Assembly: GCF_021347895.1 (NCBI RefSeq)
Contig: NC_067123.1
Location: forward strand, 4,108,149 to 4,172,148
DNA: 64,000 nt
Origin: Acanthochromis polyacanthus
Taxonomy: Eukaryota; Chordata; Actinopteri; Pomacentridae
Direction of reading: 5' to 3'
Positions 12,445 to 22,968 of the stretch are shown one piece after another. Position 1 is the stretch's first letter; every line of letters starts with the position of its first letter. Under the pieces are notes generated by a model. The model worked only from the letters and a program-made list of their open reading frames with translations, was not told the DNA's origin and searched no databases. The position numbers and the translations under genes were made by a program.

Positions 12445-14752
12445 AAATAAATGACGGTACATTTTGCAGAATTTTCTTTTTTAAATCTCTTTTCATGCTC
12501 TGTAGTTTCACTAAAACTAAAATTAAAACCTTATCAGAATTAAACAGGTATGAAGGTGGTTTTCAACTGTCTTTGCCATGGAGATCTAATGCCACAACAT
12601 CAGTTACCATGGAGATCTAGCTTCACAGCATCAGTTACCATGGAGATCTAATTGTGTAGCATCAGTTACCATGGAGATCTAACTCCACAGCATCAGTTAC
12701 CACGGAAATATAGCCCCACAGCATCAGTTACCATGGAGATCTAGCTCCGCAGCATCAGTTACCATGGAGATCTAGCTCCACAGCATCAGTTACCATGGAG
12801 ATCTAGCTCCACAGCATCAGTTACCATGGAGATCTAGCTCCACAGCATCAGTTACCATGGAGATCTAGCTCCACAGCATCAGTTACCATGGAGATCTAGC
12901 ATGTAAAGGAGATCCACTTTCACTGAGAGCTATGACTTTAGGCTCAACATGCTAACCTGCTAGCCTGCTCCCCCTCTAGTCTCCCTCACATTCCAGCCCT
13001 CTGGACACTTGGGTAAATAACAACAGTTTGTGTTTGTTGTGTTTTTAGTTGGTGCCGTACGTTGGAGAGGAGCTGCTTTCTGTCAGAGTGGAGCCCTGCA
13101 GTCCTGCTGTCAACCAGGAGAGGAAGGAGGTTCTGGAGGTTTGTTTCTGTCCTCTTTAGCCCCTTTCTGTTTGTCTGAAAACATCTAAACGTGTCGGCCT
13201 CCCGTCTGAATCAGCATTCAGCACATCCTTTGATAGTAGTAAAGATGATGGTTCCCAAGAGGCAAAAATGGCATTTATTAATGTTTTTCCTGTCCTGTTT
13301 GAACATCAGTTATGTTCAGGTTCACTCTCATGTTTAACACAAAAAATCTGAAGCCTGAGCACATACAAATCAGGAGTCAGCAAATGTTTGGCATTTTTCC
13401 TTAAACTAACCGATAAAACTGTTGCACCCTTTGATGAATCTTTGATGAATCACATCAATGTGTTGCTACCTGGCAGCTCGGCTCCTAGTTATTTTTGTAG
13501 AGGTGGGTTTTAAAATATTAATCCCACATTTTATTCTATATTCCTCAGAGCAGTGACAGTGAGAGTCCAGTAGGTGGCAGCACCGCTTCACTCGGATACA
13601 GAAACTCTGCATGGGCTCAGGATGAGGGTTTTTGTTAACAGTGGAGTTCATGCTCTCTTTGCAGTTTTTTGTCATTTAGTTTTTTTCTGTCTTATTTTTT
13701 GCAATTTTTAATCTTTTTTTGTTTTTCTGTCATTTTTTTGTCTTTGTTTTTTTAAATATTTTTTCTATCAATCTTTTTGTTTTTTGTCTATTTTTTATTT
13801 CAATCTATTTTTGTTGTTATTGTCTCATTTTTTGTCATTTTCAATCTTTTTGTTGTTTTCAAAAAATTTTTTTGTCAATTCTCAATTTCTTTCACTTTTT
13901 TTAATTCTTGTCATTCTCACTCTGTTTTTGTTGTTTTTTTGGTCTCAGTTTTTGTAATTTTTAATCTATGTTTTTTGTCATTTTTTGTCATTTTCAATCT
14001 GTTTTATTGTTCTGTCAAATTAAAAAAATCTGTTGTTCTTTGTCTCATTTTTTGTCATTTTCAATCTTGTTTTTATTTCAGTTTTTGTCATTTTCAATCT
14101 TTTTGTTGTTTTTGTTGACTTTCTTGTCTAATTTTTTTTTTGCAAATTTTAAATATATTTTTTTGTTTTTTTGTTTTTCTCAATTTCTTTTAGTTTCTTT
14201 TCATTTTCAATCTTTTTGTATTTTTTTTTTGGTCTAATTTAAAAAAAATTCCATCACCTTTTGTATTTTTTTGGTCTAATTTTAAAATAAATTTCTATCT
14301 TTTGTAGTTTTTTTTTGTCAGTTTTTTAAAAATAAATTTCAGTCTTTTTTCAGTTTTTTATCAGCTCGGCTCCTAGTTATTTTTGTAGAGATGGGTTTTA
14401 AAATACTCCCACCTTTTATTTTATATTCCACAGAGCAGTGACAGTGAGAGTCCAGTAGGTGGCAGCACTGCTTCACTCGGATACAGAAACTGCATGGTTC
14501 CAGGATGAGGTGTTCCTGTTAACAGCAGCCTTGATTTCTCAGTTCCTCTGGGGGAAACGTAGCTGGAGGCCGCTGAGGTTTAACAGAACCTGACATGAAA
14601 GCTCCTCGTCAGGACTGGAGTTGTTCTGATGGTGTTTCTGTGCTGTTTTGCTACAGAAGGTGCGTCAGAAGAACCAGGAGATGAAGGTTCTGATGGACCA
14701 GATGAGGAACCTGCTGTGGGACGTCAACGCCATGCTGACGCTCAGGAAGTGA
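9727..14752 (+). CDS. med30: Mediator complex subunit 30 (four coding exons: 9727-9951, 12214-12372, 13049-13138, 14657-14752)
   Basis: MED30 is a metazoan Mediator subunit, generally placed in the head/core region, that helps link activators to RNA polymerase II in the nucleus. The spliced product is 189 residues, close to the 178 of human MED30. Residues 1-44 are Pro/Gln/Ala-rich and poorly conserved. From about residue 45 the family signature is clear: LCRIGQETVQDIV, RTMEIFQ, LPNGVT, then YQDR and LFRKLRLLYERC (coiled-coil helix), and finally QKNQEMKVLMDQMRNLLWD at the C-terminus. All three introns are GT-AG and phase 0 (exons 225, 159, 90 and 96 nt). The start is ATG 9727 (context GTCCTCATGG), chosen because an acceptor ends at 9714. 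A second copy of the last exon lies 1.9 kb downstream. The downstream neighbour is EXT1, convergent, as in human. Confidence 0.95.
9952..12213. other. med30 intron between coding exons 1 and 2
   Basis: A 2262-bp intron. It contains a T-rich tandem array (10400-11045). A piece at about 11110-11440 resembles the roughly 235-bp repeat family seen at 58.7-59.9 kb (shared words AGAGCCA(A/G)AAACTGTA). The rest is unremarkable. Confidence 0.8.
10400..11045. repeat. T-rich tandem array, 40-bp core unit
   Basis: Between about 10668 and 10800 a unit containing TCATTTTCAATCTATTTTTG repeats with a period of exactly 40 bp (anchors at 10708, 10748 and 10788). The flanks are looser versions. Overlapping Phe/Ser/Ile-rich frames on the plus strand (10545-11108) are artefacts of this array. 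The same words recur at 13660-14350. Confidence 0.85.
12214..12372 (+). CDS. med30: med30 coding exon 2
   Basis: Encodes 53 residues, LPNGVTQSQA to SDLQEGPTE, phase 0 at both ends. The acceptor is TTTGGTTCAG and the donor is ACGGAG followed by GTCAGC. It contains the conserved YQDR...LFRKLRLLYERC helix. Confidence 0.95.
12412..12442. repeat. (TA)n microsatellite
   Basis: About 15 uninterrupted TA dinucleotides, 40 bp after the exon 2 donor, preceded by a short GTGTG run. Confidence 0.95.
12575..12900. repeat. 31-bp minisatellite in a med30 intron
   Basis: About ten copies of a 31-bp unit that reads CCATGGAGATCTAGCT then CCACAGCATCAGTTA. The 3' copies are nearly identical, and the 5' copies carry substitutions near the AGCTCCACAG part. 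Each unit holds NcoI-like CCATGG and BglII-like AGATCT palindromes. Confidence 0.95.
13049..13138 (+). CDS. med30: med30 coding exon 3
   Basis: Encodes 30 residues, LVPYVGEELL to NQERKEVLE, phase 0 at both ends. The acceptor is GTGTTTTTAG and the donor is CTGGAG followed by GTTTGT. It corresponds to the IPYVEE...ERREI region of human MED30. Confidence 0.93.
13474..13650 (+). repeat. Duplicated intron-3 block, copy A
   Basis: About 170 bp beginning CAGCTCGGCTCCTAGTTATT and ending near GTTAACAG. It is repeated with few differences at 14361-14530. It contains a CTCF-like site (separate entry). Confidence 0.9.
13567..13580 (+). promoter_or_regulatory. Candidate CTCF site A
   Basis: CCAGTAGGTGGCAG matches the vertebrate CTCF core consensus CCASYAGRKGGCRS at all 14 positions. 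Occupancy cannot be judged from sequence. Confidence 0.6.
13660..14350. repeat. T-rich low-complexity tandem region between the duplicated blocks
   Basis: Imperfect repeats of TTTTTGTCATTTTCAATCT, the same words as at 10400-11045. Phe-rich frames on the plus strand (13719-14237) come from this composition. Confidence 0.8.
14361..14530 (+). repeat. Duplicated intron-3 block, copy B
   Basis: Second copy of the 13474-13650 block in the same orientation, with small deletions and substitutions. Confidence 0.9.
14452..14465 (+). promoter_or_regulatory. Candidate CTCF site B
   Basis: Identical 14-bp CTCF-consensus match in the second block, same orientation, 885 bp from site A. Confidence 0.6.
14657..14752 (+). 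CDS. med30: med30 coding exon 4 (terminal, complete copy)
   Basis: Encodes 31 residues starting KVRQKNQEMK and ending AMLTLRK, then TGA at 14750. The acceptor is TTTTGCTACAG. It corresponds to the human C-terminal helix with MDQLRNLIWD. No AATAAA is seen between this stop and the duplicated exon, so transcripts using this exon would carry about 2.4 kb of repeat-rich 3' UTR if they end at 17122. Confidence 0.93.
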   Translation, partial: KVRQKNQEMKVLMDQMRNLLWDVNAMLTLRK

Positions 14753-14819
14753 GGTGAAGAGAAAAGGGATATCTGTGGGATCTTCAGACCTGCCACCTGC
14801 TTTCCATCATGTTTAAGTC

Positions 14820-16110
14820 ATGTGGGACTTTTAGAAAAACGTTTTTGACCAGATTTATGTCATTTTAGACTCATTCTGAAAACACTGTCGTCTTTAATGA
14901 CACAATTTGACTTTATTATGGACACGTTTTAGTCATTTTGGATGGACTTCACCTGATTTCAGGCACAATGTCGATAATATTTTATGCAATTTTTATAATA
15001 TTTCACTCATTTTGGACTGATTTTGGCAAACTTCACTTCATTTTAGACACATTTTAGGAATTTTAGAAAAGTTTGTCATTTTGAGAACATTGTAGCACTA
15101 AAAACACATTTTGACTTCATTTTAACTTTCATTTTAGACTTTTTTCTGTCATTTTGGACCGATTTCACCCAATTTCAGACAAATTTTTGGCAAATTTTAG
15201 GAATTTTAGAAAAGTTTTTGCCATTTTAGACTAATTTTGAGCACACTGTAGTCTTTATACTTTTTAATTTGACTTTATTTTGAACACATTTGAGTCATTT
15301 TACATTTTTTTGTGTCATGTTGGATCAATTTTAGATAAACTTATGTCATTTCGGACGTATTTCACCTCATTTTTGACACATTTTAGGAATTCTAGATGAG
15401 TTTTAGGCATTTGGGACATTTAGAAAAATGGTTTTGAAAAGATTTTTGTCATAATTGACAAATTCTCAATCTGACTTTATTTTGGACACATTTCAGTTAT
15501 TTTAGACTTTTTTTCTGTCAGTTTGGATGGATTTCACCTGATTTCATGCACAATTTAGGCAAATTTGAGGAATTTTATAAAAAATATTGTCTGTTTGGAC
15601 TATTTTTGGGCAATTTTTTGAGTCTTTTTAGACTCTTTACTGTCATTTTGGTTCAGTGTTGGATGGATTTCTCTTCATATTTGAGACATTTTAGGAATTC
15701 TGGATAAGTTTTAGTCATGTGGGACATTTAAAAAAACATTTCTGACAAGATTTTTGTCATTTTAGACTCATTTGGAGTCATTTTGAGAATTATGGACTCA
15801 ATCTGACTTTATTTTGGCCACGTCTCAGTCATTTTAGACCTTTTTTCTGTCATTTTGGACAGATTTCACCTAATTTCAGACACAATTTCAGCAAATTTTG
15901 AGGAATTTTAGAAAAGTTTTCCTCATTTTGGATTATTTTTGAGTCATTTTAGAGTCTTTACTGTCAATTTTGGACCAACTCAAGTCATTTTGGATGAATT
16001 TTATCTCCTTTTTGACACATTTTAAGAATTTTTGGATGAGATTTAGTTATGTGGGACATTTAGAAAAACGTTTTGACCAGATTTGTGTCATTTCTGAGTC
16101 ATTTTGAGAA
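14820..16110. repeat. Tandem-like repeats of GTCATTTTGGAC / TTTTAGGAATTTTAG words
   Basis: Loose repeats of a unit of roughly 60-110 bp that includes GTCATTTTGGAC, AGATTTCACCTCATTT and AGGAATTTTAGAAAAG. Related text occurs at 17215-17460 and 19405-19990. It separates the two copies of the med30 terminal exon. Confidence 0.8.
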
Positions 16111-16170
16111 CGTTGTAATATCACTCCATCTGTGAAGGTTCTCAGTCGTCCAGGTCATCTTAAGGTCACG

Positions 16171-16295
16171 ACTTATTCTTGTGACCTTGAAGACCTTTCG
16201 CCTCCCATCTTCTCGGATGCCTCTAAAGCGAATTTTAGGACTGGTGAAGCCGCTTGGATGAGAGGCGAAACGTCTTCAAGATCACTAGAATAAGT
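16171..16295. repeat. Imperfect inverted repeat (hairpin)
   Basis: Arms of about 34 bp: ACTTATTCTTGTGACCTTGA... at 16171-16204 and its near reverse complement ending AGAATAAGT at 16295, with a loop of about 56 bp. It shares the words GGATGAGAGG and CGTCTTCAAGA with the hairpin at 23337-23404, so both belong to one dispersed family. Confidence 0.85.
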
Positions 16296-16499
16296 CCAGT
16301 TTCCTGAACTAAACATCACTAAAGCACAGTTCACTGTTTACGGTCCGTTAATGTTTCAGCACGATGCTACTGTGAGATACACAAAGTGTTTTTAGGAAAG
16401 ACTTCTTCCACGTCCAGAAACATCACAGAGAGCAAAAGACGTCAGAAGAGTTTTCTCGTGCTCTTTGTTCTGCACTTTTGAATCATTTTTTAGCTACAT

Positions 16500-16715
16500 G
16501 CAGACATGAATGCTCCTCCTTATCAGGACTGCAGCTGCTGAAGTCTGACGGTGTTTCTGTGTCGTCTTGGTGCAGAAGAACCAGGAGATGAAGGTTCTGA
16601 TGGACCAGACGAGGAACCTGCTGTGGGACGTCAACGCCATGCTGACGCTCAGGAAGTGAGGTGAAGAGAAAAGGAATGCCTGTGGGATCTTCAGACCTTC
16701 CACATCTTTGGTGGA
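16500..16715 (+). repeat. Segmental duplicate of the med30 exon 4 region
   Basis: Matches about 14590-14800 in the same orientation: shared upstream GGTGTTTCTGTG, the exon itself, and the downstream GAGGTGAAGAGAAAAGG and GTGGGATCTTCAGACC. The exon core differs at one base in about 100, while the flanks have diverged more. Confidence 0.92.
16576..16659 (+). CDS. med30: Duplicated med30 terminal exon (potential alternative last exon)
   Basis: Encodes KNQEMKVLMDQTRNLLWD... to LRK and TGA at 16657. Relative to 14657-14752 it lacks the first four residues (KVRQ), because the original acceptor is deleted. A new acceptor, CTTGGTGCAG, sits exactly in phase 0, so splicing from exon 3 would stay in frame and give a 185-residue protein with one Met-to-Thr change. 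It sits next to UTR-like sequence and the poly(A) signal at 17122. Whether it is used is unknown; it could be an unexpressed duplicate. Confidence 0.6.
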   Translation, partial: KNQEMKVLMDQTRNLLWDVNAMLTLRK

Positions 16716-17160
16716 CCTGTTAAACCTGATCCGATCCACTCCGTTCCTGATCGTTCTGTCTTCGTACTCGGCAGCTCACGGCCGCTCTGTTTTCTAACTG
16801 TTCTGATCAGTAACAGACTCCAGTTTTTTACTGTTTAAATAACCGCCTCAGGTGAAAAAGTGACAGCAGAGGATTTGTTTCGGCGTTTCTTCTACGGCGT
16901 TCTGCCTCCAGGTGCTGACTTTGACACCAGACAGACTTAAATTGTTTACGATGAGAACGTTTGGGTGTTCTGGACTCACCTTAACTCCTCGGCAGCTCCG
17001 TATCTCAGGTGCTTTAATGAGATTAGCTCAGACGCCTCACCTGTTTACCCCTGAGGACGTCCAGACTCTCACCTGTGAATTTATTTTTGTAATCTGTGGT
17101 ATCATTTTCTGTTTTGTACTCAATAAACATCTTTTTTTTTTATTCAAACGTCTGTTTTAA
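16660..17160 (+). other. med30: Probable med30 3' UTR
   Basis: Non-repetitive, mixed-composition sequence following the duplicated exon. It ends at a canonical AATAAA and a T-rich stretch. A weak plus-strand open frame at 16912-17160 ends in the poly(A) region and is not supported as a gene. Confidence 0.55.
17122..17127 (+). terminator. Poly(A) signal AATAAA, med30
   Basis: First canonical AATAAA that I see downstream of the med30 stop codons. It is followed within 10 bp by a run of T and a TCTGTTTT downstream element. Confidence 0.65.
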
Positions 17161-17518
17161 AGCTTCCAAACCCACTCAGACCTCTTTGAAAACACATCCT
17201 GACCTCCTGTATTCATCTCGCTTTACACGCTTTTAGGAATTTTGGATCAGTTTTCATCATTTAGGACATTCAAAAAGTATTTTTGATGAGATTTCTGTCA
17301 TTTTTCAGCCATTCTGAATCATTTTGAGATTGTTGTAGACTTCAATTTGAGTCATTTTAGACTTTTTTTCTGTCATTTTAGATCAATTTAGCATAAAATT
17401 AAGTCTTGTATGGATTTCACCTCATTTTGGAGACAACTTAGACATATTTTAGGAATTACCATTAATAATTAACCATATTTAATTATACATAATTAACCAA
17501 GTATTAGCATTGCTGTAT

Positions 17519-17729
17519 GTATATTTTTGACCCAGCAGATTTGGTCACTTTTTCTGTTAACCCATAATAAAGTCATAAAAGAACCAAACTTCATGAATGT
17601 CTTAGTGACAAAGAAGTATCTGTTCCAATCACTCTATCAGAGAAAAATCAGAGTTGTAGAAATAACTGGAAGAGAGCCATGACGTTATGTTCTTTACAAG
17701 TGGATGTAAACTTTTGACCACAACTGTAA
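17519..17729 (+). mobile_element. Solo terminal repeat of an old Tc1-type element
   Basis: Reads TATTTTTGACCCAGCAGATT ... ACAAGTGGATGTAAACTTTTGACCACAACTGTA. This is the same pattern as the right end of the decayed element at 3290-3490 (TTTTTGACCCAG ... ACAAGTGCATGGAAGC). No transposase remains attached. Confidence 0.65.
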
Positions 17730-17767
17730 GAATTTGAAGATCCGCCACTGATTGTTGACCAGGTTTA

Positions 17768-17979
17768 CACACGTGGACAAAATTGTTGGTACCCCTCAGT
17801 TAAAGAAGGAAAAACCCACAATTCTCACTGAAATCACTTGAAACTCACAAAAGTAACAATAAATAAAAATTTATTGAAAATTAAATAATCAAAAACAGCC
17901 ATCACTTTTGAATTGTTGATTAACATAATTATTTAAAAAACAAACTAATGAAACAGGCCTGGACAAAAATGATGGTACC
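17768..17979 (+). repeat. Left inverted repeat of the Tc1 element
   Basis: Begins CACACGTGGACAAAATTG and ends at the inner direct repeat ...GATGGTACC. Confidence 0.93.
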
Positions 17980-18145
17980 TCTATAAAAGATTGAAAACTA
18001 TTTGACCAGAGTGACATGATTAACTCAGGTGTGTCATTTAATTGACATCACAGGTGTTTCCAAACTCATAATCAGTCAGTCTGCCTATTAAAAGGGAGAC
18101 AAGTAGTCACCCTGCTGTTTGGTGAAAAGGTGTGTACCACACTGA

Positions 18146-19183
<1,038 letters not shown>

Positions 19184-19189
19184 GTTATG

Positions 19190-19402
19190 GGTACCATCAT
19201 TTTTGTCCAGCCCTATTTCATTAGTTTGTTTTTTTAAATAATTATGTTAATCAACAATTCAAAAGTGATGGCTGATTTTGATTATTTAATTTTCAATAAA
19301 TTTTTATTTATTGTTACTTTTGTGAGTTTCAAGTGATTTCAGTGAGAATTGTGGGTTTTTCCTTCTTTAACTGAGGGGTACCAACAATTTTGTCCACGTG
19401 TG
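19190..19402 (-). repeat. Right inverted repeat of the Tc1 element
   Basis: Reverse complement of the left repeat with only a few mismatches; it ends GTCCACGTGTG followed by the TA duplication. Confidence 0.93.
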
Positions 19403-19404
19403 TA

Positions 19405-19990
19405 TGTCATTGTGGACGTATTTCGAGTCATTTTGAGAATGTTGTAGTCATAAAGGACACATTTTGACTTTATTTTAGATACATTTGAGTCATTTTAGGA
19501 TTTTTTCTGTCATTTTGGACAGATTTCACCTCATTTGGGACACAATTTGGGCGAATTTTAGAAAAGTTTTAGTCATTTTGGACACCTTTTGAGTCTAGTT
19601 TTGTGTATTTTTAGATGGATTTCAACTAATTTCTGACACCATATAGGCAATTTTTAGGAATTTTAGAAAAGTTTTAGTCATTTTGCTCTATTTCTTTGCT
19701 AAACTTAGGCCATTGTGGACAGATTTTTGTCACATTTTAGGAATTTTGGACAAGTTTTAGTCATTTGGGACATTAAGAAAATATTTTTGACAAGATTTAT
19801 GCCATTTTAGACTTTTCTTTTTTTGAGTCATTCTGAGAACGTTGTAGTCTTTAAGCACACATTTTAACTTAATTTTAATTGACACATCGGAGTCATTTGG
19901 ATCAATTTTGGATAAACTTGAGTCATTTTGGACAGATTTCACCTAATCTCTGACACAATTTAGACAAATTTGTATCTAAGTTCTGGTCGT
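19405..19990. repeat. GTCATTTTGGAC-type repeats continuing beyond the Tc1 insertion
   Basis: Same words as 14820-16110 (GGACAGATTTCACCT, AGGAATTTTAGAAAAG). Confidence 0.75.
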
Positions 19991-20039
19991 TGTGGAGCCA
20001 TTCTGAGTCTGGTTTTGTTGTAGCTGGAGGCCGGAGAGG

Positions 20040-20450
20040 TTTAAAGGAACATCCTCATCTCCTGTATTCATCTTTCTTCACACTCCAGCAGCTCCTGCAG
20101 TCATGGAGGAGCGGCGATTTCTGCCGTTGGAATAATTTTACAGCTAATTCCTTCCGCCTGAAAGCATTTCTCCGTTAAATTGGCTGCCGGATAAACAATT
20201 GGCATCGGCATGCATAATCAGCACGGCCATCAGATTGTCTCAGGAAATGTTTACACAGCGTTAATCGTCCGTTTTCCATCAACTGTGCAAATGTGAAGCA
20301 GCGGAACGCTCAGCTGAGGATAAAATGGAAAGTCAATACCCGGAACATTTATGTTGCAAAGAGTCTGATGGCTGATAATCGGAACTGTTTTGGGAAAACT
20401 CATCAGTTGTAGCTTCTAAATGAGCTGTTTGTCTTCATATGCTGAAAATA
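20040..20450. other. Non-repetitive intergenic segment, candidate conserved element
   Basis: Balanced composition, no repeat words and no coding frame. It contains homeodomain-like and palindromic words (GGCATGCATAATCAG, ACAATTGGCATCGGCATGC). It lies between the two gene 3' ends. Conservation is guessed from texture only. Confidence 0.3.
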
Positions 20451-20457
20451 CTTCATT

Positions 20458-21824
20458 GCTTTTCAACATTCAATCATGGTCACTTTAATTTGGCTTTTTT
20501 GACAAGAATTTACCCCAAAAAAAGACTGTTATGTCAAAGTGGAATCGGATTTCTCCAAAATAATATCAATCAATTCAAATATAATCATAAAATAAGTGAT
20601 TCCAGTTGGTATTGAGTAGATCCACCTTTGTCTGAAGTTCCATCATTGATCTTGTTGTTCTCAATCATCCTGAACATCTGGACGCTGCAATTTGACCAAA
20701 CTCTGTCTGGTTCCTCAGGGATCCTGAGTGAACAAAACCTTTCAGATCCAGACTAATTCTCAGTTGGACTGAGGTCTGGACTCTGACTCCTCCAGAACTT
20801 CCACTTTGTTGTTTTCAAACCTTCTCTGAGGATCTTTGTCTGTTTACTTCCACTCATTGTCTGGATGGAAAACTGATCTTAGTTCTCTTCAGACTGCATC
20901 AGGTCTTCCAGGATTTCTACAGACTTTGCTGCATTCATTGACCCTCTACCTTTACCAGCCTTCCAGGACCTGCTGCTGAGGAACATCATGATGCTGCCAC
21001 CACCATGCTTCACAGCAGGAATGGTGTGTTTGTGATATTTGTTGTCCACCAATCCTAGCGTCTAGTCTGATGGTCAAAAAGCTCCATCCTGGTCTCCTCA
21101 GAACAAAGAACCTTCTTCCAGGTGTCTTGAGAGTCTCCACATCTTCTGGTGAACTCTAGTCCAGATTTAATTGGAGCTTTTTCCAACAGAGTCTTTCTCT
21201 TTGTCTCCATAAAGCTTTGACTGGTGAAGTACAGGAATCATAGTTGTAGTAGTGGCCTCCCTCACTAGTCTCTTTCTTGGAACTCCTTCAGAGGAGTCAT
21301 AGGAGTCTTGGTGGCCTCCCTCACTAGTCTCTTTCTTCTCAGTTCTTGAGGACGTCCTGCTCTAGTCAGATTTATTCATGTTCCATCTTTCATCCATTCC
21401 TTAATGATGGATTTAACTGGACTCCATGAGATCTTCAGGAACTTTAAATGCTCTTGTATCGTCCTGACCGATGCTGTTCAACAAGCTTTTCTCAGAGTTT
21501 CTTGGACTGTTCTTTAGTCTTCATGATGGAGTTCTATCCAAGAGTTCTGATCCACCAGAGACTGGACCTTCCAGATCCAGGAGTCTTGAGACTGCAATCA
21601 TTGCGAGACATTCACTGACCTCAGATCATCCATTCACTAACTGTGGGACATTTAGCACCAAAATATACTTGTGTACAGTACTTCATACTTGTAAATGATT
21701 GACATTATATAAATTGACATTATTTTGTAGAAATCTGTTTTCACTTTGACATGACAGAGTCTTTGTTTCTAAATTGTTGTCCAAAAAGCCAAATTAAATT
21801 GACCATGATTGAGTGTTAAAAAGC
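20458..21824. mobile_element. Non-autonomous DNA transposon, about 1.37 kb, with terminal inverted repeats
   Basis: The left end, GCTTTTCAACATTCAATCATGG at 20458 onward, continues GTCACTTTAATTTGGCTTTTTT. The right end, near 21780-21824, is its inverted counterpart (AAAAAGCCAAATTAAATT... GACCATGATTGAGTGTTAAAAAGC). The interior contains ATGATGCTGCCACCACCATG at 20988-21007, a word common in fish elements, and an imperfect internal duplication (GTGGCCTCCCTCACTAGTCT at 21250 and 21311). No long coding frame. A fragment of the same family, in the opposite orientation, lies at 27798-27990. Confidence 0.75.
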
Positions 21825-21864
21825 AAACTTTCCCAAGAAGATCTTCTTGGGAAAGTTTGCTTTT
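21819..21864. repeat. Perfect 46-bp palindrome
   Basis: Two 23-bp arms meet at AGATCT with no spacer. Inverted similarity continues outward on both sides (TAATTTGG ... ATGGTCA words to about 21775 and 21905), so it is the junction of two head-to-head transposon ends. Confidence 0.95.
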
Positions 21865-22339
21865 CAATACTCCATCATGGTCAGTTTAATTTGGTTTTTG
21901 ATAGACACTGTATTGTAGGGCTTTGGAGTGTTGGGTTTCTAACATCTAAGAAAACATGACTAATTGACAAAATAATTGTCTGATAATTGATTAAAAAATG
22001 TTACATGTTGTTAGTTGCAGTACTGGTTGAGACTGATGGAGCTGTTTAAGGATCATCACTGCTACAGTACATTCAGTTTGTAAACAGGACCAGTGTGAAG
22101 TCTGGTCTTTTTGCTTTTTAATCACAAAACCAACCTGATTTGTAAAGCTCTTTTCATAGAAACATCCCCTGTTGTGTTGCTGATACATCTAAACTTACAG
22201 GATGCCAGTTATTATTAGCCTCACTGATGTGTTTCTGCCTTGAAGAAGGAACCCCTGCAGAAAATATACGTCCTGGACCCCTTTGAACGGTGTTTACACA
22301 AGAAACTCAAACATCTCACAGCACCAGTGTGCCAGAGTT

Positions 22340-22782
22340 CGCATTTATAAATCATTTTATTGGTTTTACAGTTAGCATTTGATGTGAAATGATCTGTTTC
22401 CTTGGCAACAGTCCCTGCACGGTGACGCTGAGCCACACATCGTCAGCCGGAGTGCACGGCACCAGTACCAGTCAGTCCCTGCTCAGTGTCACGGCGTCAA
22501 CATCTTTCCTTTTTAACAGATTGTCCTTCCTCAGTGAGACGCCACCAAAGACGCCGTCAAGGCCTCGACATTCCAGGAGAATCATTTGAGGCCCTTTCCA
22601 GACTTATGGATCCCTTTCGCTTCGTATGTGAACGTCTGTAGTCCAGATCAGACCACCAGGGTCCGTCTGATGATTGTCACGAATGGATCCGGCTGCTGTA
22701 AAATCCCCAGCCATCCTTGAGCGCCACGTCCGCCACCGATGGGTCCGTTTGTCAGCCCAGACCTCCACGCCCTCGGATCCTG
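22340..22782 (-). other. ext1: Probable ext1 3' UTR
   Basis: Non-repetitive sequence between the ext1 stop codon and a candidate poly(A) signal on the minus strand. Open frames here on either strand have no similarity to known families. Confidence 0.6.
22356..22361 (-). terminator. Candidate poly(A) signal of ext1
   Basis: AATAAA on the minus strand (TTTATT on plus), about 420 bp after the stop codon. Confidence 0.55.
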
Positions 22783-22968
22783 CTACGCCCTCTCCAGGTC
22801 TTTGTACTTCTTGCGGAGGACAGACACCTGGTCCTTGAAGAGCACCGGGTCCAGGCGGAACTGGGAGTGGACCAGGGGCATGTAGCCGAACCAGCTGGCA
22901 AAGGTGTTGATGCACTCCTGCCTCTGGTTGAAGTGCTCCGGGTTGGCCCACGGGACGGTCTTTGTTCC
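22783..22968 (-). CDS. ext1: ext1 exon 11 (terminal)
   Basis: 61 residues from [13 protein letters not shown] through [16 protein letters not shown] and [22 protein letters not shown], then stop. The acceptor on the minus strand is TTCTGCCCCCAG. The last residues match the human ending RKKYRDIERL closely. Confidence 0.95.
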   Translation of the reverse strand, partial: GTKTVPWANPEHFNQRQECINTFASWFGYMPLVHSQFRLDPVLFKDQVSVLRKKYKDLERA

